From positions 620,001 to 684,000 of the forward strand of contig CBDAQZ010000003.1 of the NCBI GenBank assembly GCA_965199335.1: a stretch of DNA of 64,000 nt. The letters are read 5' to 3'. Source of the stretch: CBDAQV01 sp965199335. GTDB lineage: Bacteria > Pseudomonadota > Alphaproteobacteria > CALMVH01. A program made the position numbers and the translations under genes. The notes beneath the pieces were generated by a model. The model ran no database searches, was not told where the DNA came from, and saw nothing but the letters and a program-made list of their open reading frames with translations. This document shows, piece by piece, positions 8,345-16,011 of this stretch (its first letter is position 1; every line of letters begins with the position of its first letter).

Positions 8345-9211
8345 ATGATCAAGCCTGCCCTTAGACCCGCAAGCCTCGTGTCGCTTTTCATCCTGTCATC
8401 TCTTTCGCCCATGGTCGCCGTCCGGGCCGACGATGAACCCAGGGCGAGTGCGAATTACAAGGATTTGTCGCAAGCGCCGGATCGCTTCGTCGCCCGTACC
8501 CCGGCGGAGATGCGGGCCAAGCGGATCGCCGATACCATCGCGAAAAACTGGTTCAGCTTCCAGCTGGCGCTGAATATCCCTAAGGACCCTGCCGATTTCG
8601 ATGACTTTGTCACCCGTGTCCAGGGCACGGCAAGCCTGCCAGCGGTGAAAGACTATGTCGCAGAGGTCAGGTCGGTGCTGGCGACGACCCAGGATTTGCT
8701 GGACCAGGGCGCGGATAAGGCCAGCGACGACGAGGTCGCTAAATACGTCGACGAAGCGGACAGGATGCGCGCGCTGGAGATCAAGGTCAGCTACGACAAT
8801 CCCGATCCCGACGGCGCGGAGCTGAACGCACAGTTCAGGAAGCCGGTTCTGGACAGCAAGACGCGCCATGCCATCAACGACCTGGCGACACTGGGCAAGA
8901 CGGGCGTCGTGAAATTGAACGACGCCCGTGCCGATCAATACGCGACCCTGCTGGACGCAGTGGTAAAATCGCGCCTGCACGACATCTACGACGCCGCGAA
9001 GATCGCCGACCCTGGCAAGCGTACCGAAGATTCTAAAACGCTTCTGCCGCTGGTGCACAAGGAAATCAATGGCGCGCTGTGGCAGTATCGTGAACTGAAC
9101 ACGCTGATCGTGTCGGGCCTCGGCCATCCCGACCCGAATGCGATAGAGGTTTTCAACCGCGTGCTGGACGAACTGGACGCGAACATCAAAGACGAACGGC
9201 ACGCGCTGTAG
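8345..9211 (+). CDS. Exported protein, family B member 4
   Basis: A 288-residue protein starting at ATG 8345; an in-frame TTG at 8294 is upstream but adds non-signal residues. Signal peptide over 1-27 (IKPALRP, hydrophobic core, VAVRADDE). The mature part is helical, with the block FDDFVTRV...LATTQDLLDQGADKASDDEV resembling member 3, and TGVVKLNDARADQYATLLD matching its SGIVGFND region. It ends one base before tgt, so it may share a transcript with it. No known domain; function unknown. Confidence 0.65.
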   Translation: MIKPALRPASLVSLFILSSLSPMVAVRADDEPRASANYKDLSQAPDRFVARTPAEMRAKRIADTIAKNWFSFQLALNIPKDPADFDDFVTRVQGTASLPAVKDYVAEVRSVLATTQDLLDQGADKASDDEVAKYVDEADRMRALEIKVSYDNPDPDGAELNAQFRKPVLDSKTRHAINDLATLGKTGVVKLNDARADQYATLLDAVVKSRLHDIYDAAKIADPGKRTEDSKTLLPLVHKEINGALWQYRELNTLIVSGLGHPDPNAIEVFNRVLDELDANIKDERHAL

Positions 9212-9212
9212 C

Positions 9213-10400
9213 ATGCCGGCCTATCCGAACTTTTCCTTTGCGATCACGGCGCGCGATCCGGCATCGCGCGCGCGGCGCGGCACGATCTCGACGCCGCATG
9301 GCATCGTCGAGACGCCCAATTTCATCTTCTGCGCCACCAAGGCTGCCATCAAGGGTCTGACCATGGCTCAGATGAAGGAAGCGGGCGCGGATTTCATCCT
9401 GTCCAATACCTATCACCTGATGATCCAGCCCGGCGCCGACGTGATCGAAAAACTGGGCGGCCTGCACAAGGTCACCGGCTGGGATGGGCCGATGTTGACC
9501 GACAGCGGCGGCTTCCAGATCTTCTCGATGGGCTACGGCTCGGTCGCGGACGAGATCAAGGGCCGCAAGTCGAGCAGCACGGAGCGCAAGCAGAGCCTGA
9601 TCAAGATCGACGAGAAGGGCGCGATGTTCCGCTCGTACATGGACGGGGCGAAGCTGTTCCTCGATCCGGAAAAATCGATGGACATACAGCGCAGGCTGGG
9701 CGCCGATTTCATCCTGCAGCTGGACGAATGCACCGCCTTCCACGTCGACCGCGAATACACCGCGCGCTCGATGGCGATGAGCCACCGCTGGGGCGACCGC
9801 AGCCTGGCCGAGTTCGAACGCCACGACGACGGCAGGCAGGCCGTCTACGGCATCGTGCAGGGCGGCGTCTATCCCGACCTGCGCGAGGAGAGCAGCAACT
9901 ACACGCGCGACCGCAATTTCTTCGGCACCGCGATCGGCGGCTCGCTGGGCAGCACCAAGCAGCAGATGTACGAGGTGGTGGCGATGTGCATGCAGCACAT
10001 CCACCAGGAACGCCCGGTGCATCTGCTGGGTATCGGCGGCGTCAGCGACGTGTTTTCCGGCGTGCGCAACGGCATCGACACCTTCGACTGCGTCTCCCCC
10101 ACCCGCATGGCGCGCCACGGCTGGGCGCTGGCGGAAGGCGCGCCGAACGAACGCCTGAACCTGCGCAACTCCCGCTTCCGCGAGGACACCGGACCGCTGG
10201 ATGAAAAGTGCAGCTGCTACGCCTGCCGCACCGCCAGCCGCGGCTACATCCACCACCTGATCAAGGCCGGCGAGATGACCGGCATGATCCTGCTGTCGCT
10301 CCACAACGTCGCGACGATGGCGCGGCTGATGCGCGAGGTGCGGACGGGGATCGAGACAGGCACGCTGGATGAGGTCGAGGGACGGTGGATGGCGAGCTAA
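9213..10400 (+). CDS. tgt: Queuine tRNA-guanine transglycosylase
   Basis: 395 residues. Replaces guanine-34 in GUN-anticodon tRNAs with the queuosine precursor preQ1. Seen: the catalytic DSGGFQ with Asp97, the nucleophile Asp292 in FDCVSPTR, and the zinc ligands CSCYAC followed by an HH pair near the C-terminus. Length is slightly above the usual 370-385. The gene is just after family B member 4, and the cytoplasmic enzyme probably acts as a homodimer. No other queuosine gene is nearby. Confidence 0.95.
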   Translation: MPAYPNFSFAITARDPASRARRGTISTPHGIVETPNFIFCATKAAIKGLTMAQMKEAGADFILSNTYHLMIQPGADVIEKLGGLHKVTGWDGPMLTDSGGFQIFSMGYGSVADEIKGRKSSSTERKQSLIKIDEKGAMFRSYMDGAKLFLDPEKSMDIQRRLGADFILQLDECTAFHVDREYTARSMAMSHRWGDRSLAEFERHDDGRQAVYGIVQGGVYPDLREESSNYTRDRNFFGTAIGGSLGSTKQQMYEVVAMCMQHIHQERPVHLLGIGGVSDVFSGVRNGIDTFDCVSPTRMARHGWALAEGAPNERLNLRNSRFREDTGPLDEKCSCYACRTASRGYIHHLIKAGEMTGMILLSLHNVATMARLMREVRTGIETGTLDEVEGRWMAS

Positions 10401-10403
10401 TTT

Positions 10404-10538
10404 ACCTCTCCCTCATGGAAGAGGTCGGTTGGCGAAGCCAAGCGGGTGAGGGTGTGACACAGAGGCGGTATATACGAGCAAGATGGGATAGGCTCATGGA
10501 ACACCCTCACCCTGCCTTCTCCCATGAGGGAGAGGGTT
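10404..10538. repeat. Intergenic inverted repeat, copy A
   Basis: Two imperfect arms, about 10404-10455 and 10500-10538. The left arm holds CCTCTCCCTCATGG and GGGTGAGGGTGT; the right arm holds their complements ACACCCTCACCC and CCATGAGGGAGAGG. The same building blocks recur at 11467-11582. This is a mosaic intergenic palindrome of a kind scattered through many proteobacterial genomes. Confidence 0.75.
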
Positions 10539-10557
10539 CTTCAGATCGGGAGCGCTC

Positions 10558-10920
10558 ATGCAATTTCTAGTAATCGGCAGGGACGGAAACGATGACAGCG
10601 CCATGGCGCGCAGGCTGGCCGTGCGGGAGGCCCACCTGCGGCTGGGCGATGAAACGGAAAAATCGGGCGACCGCTGGTACGGCGCCGTCCTCCTGGATGA
10701 CAACGATAAAATGATCGGCTCGATGGCGGTGATGGACTTTCCGTCCGAAAAGGAACTGCGCGAATGGCTGGCCAGGGAGCCCTATGTAACCGGCAATGTA
10801 TGGCAGACGGTCGAAGTGATACAATGCAATGTCAAAAATCCGGCCAAATTCAACCGGCCTGCAGAGTTTTTCGAAGAACGGAAAGCTTTTGACAAGGGTC
10901 TATCCGCCACCCAGTCCTGA
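10558..10920 (+). CDS. YciI-like family protein
   Basis: 120 residues with the ferredoxin-like layout of YciI proteins: a first strand MQFLVIGRDG, a middle GAVLLDD strand with a following MAVMDFPSEKELREWLAREPYV segment, and a WQTVEVIQC strand. YciI-like proteins are small dimers of mostly unknown role, sometimes with a His-Asp pair; that pair is not clear here. The gene stands alone between tgt and the antitoxin-like gene. The assignment is moderate and based on pattern only. Confidence 0.7.
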   Translation: MQFLVIGRDGNDDSAMARRLAVREAHLRLGDETEKSGDRWYGAVLLDDNDKMIGSMAVMDFPSEKELREWLAREPYVTGNVWQTVEVIQCNVKNPAKFNRPAEFFEERKAFDKGLSATQS

Positions 10921-10994
10921 TGGCGGGATAGCATCATTGAATTGTAGTTACGATTTGTGTTGTACTGATTGCACTATTCTACGGGACTTGAGCC

Positions 10995-11177
10995 ATGAAT
11001 GGAATTCAATTTGTAACTGATGAGAAGGGCAACAGGACGGCCGTCCTTATCGATCTCAAGACGCATGAAGAGGCGCTACAGTACTTCTTTGATGGTCTGA
11101 TTGCAGAGTCACGGCGCAGCGAACCGGATGTCCCCTTCGATGATGTAGTCAAGGACCGTGCTCAAAGCGTACTATGA
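10995..11177 (+). CDS. Antitoxin-like small protein
   Basis: 60 residues beginning NGIQFVTDEKGNRTAVLIDL, which resembles the start of Phd/YefM- and RelB-like antitoxins (a strand with D-E-G-x-x-x-AVLI), then a helical, acidic stretch. The expected toxin of the RelE or HigB kind does not follow. Instead, the stop overlaps by four bases (ATGA) the start of a small membrane protein. The region is visibly richer in A and T than its surroundings, which suggests acquisition. The antitoxin reading is tentative. Confidence 0.5.
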   Translation: MNGIQFVTDEKGNRTAVLIDLKTHEEALQYFFDGLIAESRRSEPDVPFDDVVKDRAQSVL

Positions 11178-11449
11178 CACCACGTGACCGCCGGGCCGTT
11201 AAAGTGCTTGGCGTCGTTGTTGCTGCATATATCGTACTGTTCGTTGCGATCTGTCCAGAATGTGTTCTGAGCGGTATCTTCGATATTTACCCTCAATCAA
11301 AGCCTCTGATTACGGCAAGGCTTATGAAAATAAGTCCGTCTATGCATACGTGGGTTTGCATCAACATCTATGACCAGCATTTCGGTGACGACACGAACCC
11401 ACAACCAGCAGACACACCGGAAATCTGCCGAAGCAGCGGTAGATTTTGA
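11174..11449 (+). CDS. Small membrane protein of unknown function
   Basis: 91 residues with one hydrophobic helix at about 9-31 (KVLGVVVAAYIVLFVAICPECVL) and a polar tail with several Cys. The start overlaps the antitoxin-like gene by four bases, so the two are likely co-translated. It ends 18 bases before intergenic repeat copy B. I know no family for it; a membrane-acting partner of the upstream protein is possible but unproven. Confidence 0.5.
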   Translation: MTPRDRRAVKVLGVVVAAYIVLFVAICPECVLSGIFDIYPQSKPLITARLMKISPSMHTWVCINIYDQHFGDDTNPQPADTPEICRSSGRF

Positions 11450-11466
11450 GCGCTTGGCTCGCTGCT

Positions 11467-11582
11467 CCCTCTCCCTAACGGGAGAGGGTCGGGGTGAGGG
11501 TGCTAAGGCCCGCGCAGGAGCACCCTCACCCGCCCGGCCCACCTTCGGCGGAGCCGGCCGACCTCTCCCGTTCAGGGAGAGG
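11467..11582. repeat. Intergenic inverted repeat, copy B
   Basis: Left arm CCCTCTCCCTAACGGGAGAGGG then GGGTGAGGGTG; right arm CACCCTCACCC then CCTCTCCCGTTCAGGGAGAGG. It shares the building blocks of copy A. The right end supplies a GAGAGG sequence just before the reading frame of upp. Confidence 0.75.
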
Positions 11583-11623
11583 TAATAATGACATCAATGG
11601 CCGGAAACTGTACGGGTAACGAC

Positions 11624-12265
11624 ATGACTGACTTCCCCACCCTCACCATCCTCGACCACCCGCTGATCGCGCATAAATTGTCGTTGATGCGCGATCGTAC
11701 CTGCCCGACCGTCCAGTTCCGCGCCCTATTGCGCGAGATATCGCTGCTGATGGGGTACGAAATCCTGCGCGACCAGCCGATGACCACGCAGCGGATCGAA
11801 ACGCCGGTGGCGCCGATGGACGCGCCGGTGCTGGCGGGCAAGAAGCTGGCGATCGTGCCGATCCTGCGCGCCGGTCTGGCCATGGCCGACGCCCTGATGG
11901 AGCTGGCGCCGTCGGCCCGGATGGGCCATATCGGCATCTTCCGCGACCACGACACCCACATGCCGCACGAATATTTCGTCAAGCTGCCTTCGCCGGAGGA
12001 CCGGCTGTTCATCCTGTGCGACCCCATGCTGGCGACGGGGCATTCGGCGGTGCATGCGGTCGACGTGCTGAAACGCCATGGCGTCGCCGCGGATTCGATC
12101 CGCCTGATGGCGCTGGTCGCCGCCCCCGAGGGTGTGCGCGTGTTGCAGGCGGCGCACCCGCAACTGCCCGTGTTCCTGGCCGCCCTCGACAGCCATCTGA
12201 ACGAGTCCGCCTATATCGTGCCGGGGCTGGGCGATGCCGGCGACCGGCTGTTCGGCACGCGGTAA
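11624..12265 (+). CDS. upp: Uracil phosphoribosyltransferase
   Basis: 213 residues from ATG 11624; salvages uracil to UMP using PRPP. Seen: the LDHPLIAHKLSLMRD start that aligns with E. coli Upp, PILRAGLAMAD, and the PRPP loop DPMLATGHS, where the common second Gly is His. C-terminal GDAGDRLFGT is the family's uracil-binding end. An ATG twelve codons upstream (11588) has GAGAGG from the repeat at ideal spacing, so translation could begin there, adding a short non-conserved tail. The gene precedes fur. Confidence 0.93.
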   Translation: MTDFPTLTILDHPLIAHKLSLMRDRTCPTVQFRALLREISLLMGYEILRDQPMTTQRIETPVAPMDAPVLAGKKLAIVPILRAGLAMADALMELAPSARMGHIGIFRDHDTHMPHEYFVKLPSPEDRLFILCDPMLATGHSAVHAVDVLKRHGVAADSIRLMALVAAPEGVRVLQAAHPQLPVFLAALDSHLNESAYIVPGLGDAGDRLFGTR

Positions 12266-12322
12266 ACGTCGTACGCAACCTAGTGGCGCTAGGCTTGTTA
12301 AATGATTATGCTGGGAGTCATC

Positions 12323-12727
12323 ATGAGCGAACTGGAAGATAAATGCATCCGCTCCGGGCTGAAGATGACGGAGCAGCGGCGCACGATTTTAAGGGTTCTG
12401 TCCACGGCCGAGGACCATCCCTCGGTCGAAACCGTGTACAAGCGGGCCAAGGAAATCGACACCACGATCAGCATGGCGACGGTCTATCGAACCCTGAACC
12501 TGCTGGACGAGCTGAACCTGGTCCAGAAACACGATTTCAAGCAGGCCTTTTCCCGTTTCGAGGTCAATGAAGAACATCACCACCATCTGGTCGATGTAGA
12601 AACCGGCCAGGTGATCGAGTTCACGAACGAGCCGCTGGAAGCCCTTAAGCGCAAGATCGCCGCCGATCTGGGGTTCGACCTGGTCGATCACACGCTGGAG
12701 CTTTACGGCCGAAAGAAAAGGTCGTGA
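12323..12727 (+). CDS. Fur-family metal-responsive repressor
   Basis: 134 residues starting at ATG 12323, which has GGGAG five bases upstream; in-frame ATGs at 12302 and 12308 lack one. The winged-helix part (TEQRRTILRVL...TISMATVYRTLNLL) is typical. The His-rich metal site HHHHLVD is present, but the CxxC zinc pairs of E. coli Fur are missing, as in alphaproteobacterial Fur/Mur proteins, which sense iron or manganese. Target metal cannot be told from sequence. A short inverted repeat (CCTAG-CTAGG, around 12280-12294) lies upstream. Confidence 0.85.
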   Translation: MSELEDKCIRSGLKMTEQRRTILRVLSTAEDHPSVETVYKRAKEIDTTISMATVYRTLNLLDELNLVQKHDFKQAFSRFEVNEEHHHHLVDVETGQVIEFTNEPLEALKRKIAADLGFDLVDHTLELYGRKKRS

Positions 12728-12948
12728 ATGCGATGAAAAGCTTCGAGGTGCCTGCAGGATCGGGTACGCCCGCCTCGTGCCGCAGCAGCGTGACGCGCGC
12801 CTACTATGGCATGCTGGATTGCGGGGCGACGCGCTACGGGGCGCTGGATGCTGCGGCGCGAGTATATCTCTACCACAACCCGGACGAGACGATGCAGGAT
12901 GCGCGCGAGCGGGTCGAAGAGTGGCTGAACGTGCAGACCCTTCAATAG
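12724..12948 (+). CDS. Conserved-looking small hypothetical protein
   Basis: 74 residues from a GTG that overlaps the fur stop by four bases (12724-12727), or 71 from ATG 12733. It has a Ser/Arg-rich start, an AYYGMLDCGATRYGALDAAARVYLYHNP middle and an acidic helical end (DARERVEEWLN). No known family recalled. Its tight coupling to fur suggests a related role, but nothing else supports one. Confidence 0.55.
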   Translation: MNAMKSFEVPAGSGTPASCRSSVTRAYYGMLDCGATRYGALDAAARVYLYHNPDETMQDARERVEEWLNVQTLQ

Positions 12949-12963
12949 TACAGAGGGTCAACC

Positions 12964-13614
12964 TTGATTTTTTCATTCGAGAGTCTCCTGTCGTTCGGGA
13001 TAGGCGTCGTGATCGGCCTTGTGCTCGCGATTCCCGTGGGGCCGACCGCGATCCTGTGCATGCGCCGCACCCTGGAGCGCGGGCCGGTATTCGGCTTTGC
13101 CACCGGGCTGGGCGCCTCGCTTGCCGATGCCTTCTACGGCGGCGCGGCGGCGTTCGGCGTCTCGGCGATATCCGGCTTCCTGAAGGATCACGACGTGCCG
13201 GTGCGTCTTGCCGGCGGCATCTTCATGCTGGTTATGGCCGTTCGCCTGATCCGGAAACATTCGGCGGCCCGGAAACCGATCGAAACCAACACGCCGGGCA
13301 AGGCGGTCGGGGCGCTGGTAAGCGGGTTTTTCCTGACCGTAACCAACCCGATGACCCTGTTCGGCTTCGTCACGGTCTTCACCAGCCTGCATTGGGTCGA
13401 CGTTGTGAAGACCGATTTCGCCGGTCCGCTGGTTCTGGGCGTCGGGATCGGGTCGGCGCTGTGGTGGCTGACCCTGACCTTCGGGGTGGTGCGCCTGAAG
13501 CACCGGCTGACCGAGGCAACGCTGCGCCGGATCAATCTATTTGCTGGTTGCCTTCTGGGGCTTTTCGGTGTTTTTACGCTGATCGTGGTCCTGATAAAAA
13601 TTCTACATAGCTAA
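12964..13614 (+). CDS. LysE/RhtB-family exporter
   Basis: 216 residues, six predicted membrane helices. The early IPVGPTAILCMRRTLERG block and the TNPMTLFGF block are hallmarks of LysE/RhtB amino-acid and metabolite exporters. The start is TTG 12964 with AGAGGG six bases upstream. It sits between the small fur-linked gene and the large Ala-rich protein, whose ATG follows immediately. Substrate cannot be predicted. Confidence 0.85.
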   Translation: MIFSFESLLSFGIGVVIGLVLAIPVGPTAILCMRRTLERGPVFGFATGLGASLADAFYGGAAAFGVSAISGFLKDHDVPVRLAGGIFMLVMAVRLIRKHSAARKPIETNTPGKAVGALVSGFFLTVTNPMTLFGFVTVFTSLHWVDVVKTDFAGPLVLGVGIGSALWWLTLTFGVVRLKHRLTEATLRRINLFAGCLLGLFGVFTLIVVLIKILHS

Positions 13615-15879
13615 ATGCAGCGCATACTTGCCTTCGTTCTGGTCCTAGCCCTTGGCCTTGCGCCGCTGGCGCTGGACGTATCGCAGGCGAACGCCGCCGA
13701 ACACCGCAGTTCGGAACTTTGGCATGTGACCAGCGTCGACGACAAGACCACCGGTAAATTCACCTATTGCGCGGTCGAAAGCGGCTTCGACAACGGGCTG
13801 AACCTGGCCTTTGCCCGCAACCGCGACTTCAACACCAACATCGTCGTTACCTTCGCCGAACACCGGCTGGAGGAAAAGACCAAGTTCCGCATGATGGTCG
13901 GCATCGACAATTATCCCGTGCGCGACGTGATCGGGTTCTCGGCGGACGGTTCCACCCTTGTCATCCCGCTGCAACATGACCGCAAGCTGCTGGACTGGCT
14001 GCAGAACGGCAAGCTGCTCGAACTGAAAGGTCCCCAGGATTCCGTTAAGTTCGCCCTGGACGGCGCGGGCAGCGCCCTGCACCAGCTTGAGCTATGCGTC
14101 GAGAACAACCTGAAGACGGAAACGACGAGCGCCGGCGGCAGGCCCGTCGCCCGCCCGCAGGTGACGACCGGGCCACTGGCCTCGAACGCCGCGCCCGAGG
14201 ACGACCAGATGATGGTCAACCCGCTGCCGTTGCCGCCGGTGACCGTGGCGCCGGAAGCGGCGAGCCACCCGACGATCATGGCGGCGCCGGCAGCCCCTGT
14301 AGTGGCCGATACGCAAACTGCGCAAGCCGACCAGGCCAGGATCGATGCCGACAAGGAGCAGATAGCAAAGGCAGAGGCTCAGAAATCGCTCGAGGCGCAG
14401 GATGAGCAGGCGGCCAAGGCCGAGGCCGCGCGCCTGATCGCGGAACGCGAAGTCGCCGCGAAGGCGAAGGCCGACCAGGAGGCGACGGCAAAGACCGCTG
14501 CGGCTGCAGCCGAGGCAGCCAAGGAACAAGCGGCCCGTGATGATGCGGCGAAGGCCGAAGCGGCCCGGATCGCCGCCGCGAAGGCGAAGGCGGACCAGGA
14601 TGCCGCGGCAAAGATAGCGGCCGCTGCCGAAGCCGCCAGGGAGCAGGCAGCGCGCGATGACGCGGCGAAAGCCGAAGCGGCCCAGATCGCCGCCGCGAAG
14701 GCGAAGGCGGACCAGGATGCCGCGGCAAAGGTAGCGGCCGCTGCCGAAGCCGCCAGGGAACAGGCAGCGCGCGATGATGCGGCCCGTGCGGAAGCCGCCA
14801 GGATCGCCGCCATCAAGGCCAAGGCCGATCAGGACATGGCGGCACAGATCGCGGCGGCGAAAGCCGAGACCGCCAAGGCGGAAGCCGATCGCCAGGAAGC
14901 TGCAAAGGCGCAAGCCGCGCGGGATGAGGCCGCGAAAGCGGACGCCGCCAGGATCGCCGCCGCCAAGGAGCAGGCTGCAAGAGACGAGAGGGCGAAGGCC
15001 GAGGCCGCCAGGGCGGAAGCGGCACGGCAGGAAGCCGCAAAGGCCGAAGCCGCGAAGCTGGCCGAGGCCACTCTGGAGGCCAATGACGACAGCGCGGCAA
15101 AGGCGGCCCTGGCCAAATTGCAGGCGGCGCGCGCGGCATCGGCCGCAGCCGCTGCAACGCCCCCGCCCCAACCGGTGGCGCCTGCGAAACCTGTTGCGCC
15201 GCTGGTTGTGGCAAGCGCCGCGCCCGTCCCTGCACCGGCAACGGCACCGCCTGCCCCGGCACAACCGAAAGCCGTTGCGCCATCTTCCCCCCAGGCTTCC
15301 GACATGATCCTGGATAGCGAGATCGCCGCCACGGCTACCCCGGCAGTTCAGGCAGCTTCGCCACCTGTCCAGCCGAAACCGGCGCCGATTGCCGTCGTTG
15401 CTTCTCTACCGGTCCAGGTTCCAGTCCCTGTTACGGCGCCCATGCCAGCCGCTACGGCATCCGCCGGATCGCTGTCCGCGATGTTGCAGCAGGCCGGCAT
15501 CACCAATGCCGCCGAACGCAGGGCCGGATCGGATTATACGTGGCGCGCGGGCACGGTTACCGGAACGGCCAGCGAAACGGGGGCACGCAAGCCTTTCATC
15601 GACGCCATGCTGGACGATCTGGACATCCAGGAAAAACACTGCAAGGGCCAGTTCTCCTCGGCGATCAGCGCTCCCGTCGAGCGTGGTGGCCTGACCTATT
15701 CCGAAGTCGCCACCGGATGCGGCGCCGGCAGTGGCTCGGCCGGGGTGATTTTATATTACGAAAAATCGGGTCGTTTCGGTGTCGTGACCCAGGAAACCGA
15801 GCTTCCGGGCCGGGATAATGCCGTCGTTCTGCGTCAGCGGCTGGAAGCGGAACTGACAACCGCTACGAATTATAAATAA
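13615..15879 (+). CDS. Large exported Ala-rich, TolA-like coiled-coil protein
   Basis: 754 residues. Signal peptide over 1-28 (ALDVSQANA-AE). Residues 30-165 form a folded-looking domain with a W-V-SVDD-TGKFTYCA start, weakly like IalB-type invasion-associated proteins. Residues about 235-510 are almost entirely Ala, Lys, Glu, Asp and Gln, as in the TolA stalk, and should be a long coiled coil; they include 39-residue tandem repeats. Residues 510-620 are Pro/Ala-rich. The last 130 residues (SLSAMLQQAGI...) form a second domain. The layout suggests a periplasm-spanning scaffold. No TolA signature domain was seen. Confidence 0.75.
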   Translation: MQRILAFVLVLALGLAPLALDVSQANAAEHRSSELWHVTSVDDKTTGKFTYCAVESGFDNGLNLAFARNRDFNTNIVVTFAEHRLEEKTKFRMMVGIDNYPVRDVIGFSADGSTLVIPLQHDRKLLDWLQNGKLLELKGPQDSVKFALDGAGSALHQLELCVENNLKTETTSAGGRPVARPQVTTGPLASNAAPEDDQMMVNPLPLPPVTVAPEAASHPTIMAAPAAPVVADTQTAQADQARIDADKEQIAKAEAQKSLEAQDEQAAKAEAARLIAEREVAAKAKADQEATAKTAAAAAEAAKEQAARDDAAKAEAARIAAAKAKADQDAAAKIAAAAEAAREQAARDDAAKAEAAQIAAAKAKADQDAAAKVAAAAEAAREQAARDDAARAEAARIAAIKAKADQDMAAQIAAAKAETAKAEADRQEAAKAQAARDEAAKADAARIAAAKEQAARDERAKAEAARAEAARQEAAKAEAAKLAEATLEANDDSAAKAALAKLQAARAASAAAAATPPPQPVAPAKPVAPLVVASAAPVPAPATAPPAPAQPKAVAPSSPQASDMILDSEIAATATPAVQAASPPVQPKPAPIAVVASLPVQVPVPVTAPMPAATASAGSLSAMLQQAGITNAAERRAGSDYTWRAGTVTGTASETGARKPFIDAMLDDLDIQEKHCKGQFSSAISAPVERGGLTYSEVATGCGAGSGSAGVILYYEKSGRFGVVTQETELPGRDNAVVLRQRLEAELTTATNYK
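14554..14904 (+). repeat. 117-base tandem coding repeats inside the Ala-rich gene
   Basis: Units begin at 14554, 14671 and 14788. The first two are nearly identical, with only a handful of differing bases, and the third is degenerate. The period is 39 codons, so copy changes keep the frame and lengthen or shorten the coiled coil. Confidence 0.8.
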
Positions 15880-15936
15880 ATACGCGCTAATCTTCATATA
15901 AAAGCTGGTAAATCCTTCTGACAGATACAGAGGGGC

Positions 15937-15953
15937 TTATAAGCTTTTTAACC
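15937..15953 (+). promoter_or_regulatory. CtrA-box-like sequence before the EAL gene
   Basis: TTAT, seven bases, then TTAACC. This matches the CtrA consensus TTAA-N7-TTAAC with one mismatch. A -10-like TATGAT follows at 15957-15962. Binding is inferred only. Confidence 0.35.
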
Positions 15954-15970
15954 GGGTATGATGGATCAAT

Positions 15971-15992
15971 GCACGTGAATACAAGCACGTGC
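15971..15992 (+). promoter_or_regulatory. Hairpin in the EAL gene leader
   Basis: GCACGTG (15971-15977) pairs with CACGTGC (15986-15992) around an eight-base loop, 20 bases before the start codon. Each arm contains the palindrome CACGTG, so this could equally be two protein-binding sites. Confidence 0.4.
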
Positions 15993-16011
15993 GGAAAGTA
16001 GCGGCATTCAT

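Noticed and set aside
11174..11449. A RelE/HigB-type toxin after the antitoxin-like gene
   Set aside because: The protein has a membrane helix and none of the toxin's conserved basic residues or fold pattern.
12280..12294. CCTAG-CTAGG inverted repeat as the upp terminator
   Set aside because: The stem is only five bases and no T-run follows; it may be an operator, but the evidence is too thin.
14554..14904. Repeats inside the Ala-rich gene considered as a CRISPR-like array
   Set aside because: Units are 117 bases, contiguous, in frame and without spacers.
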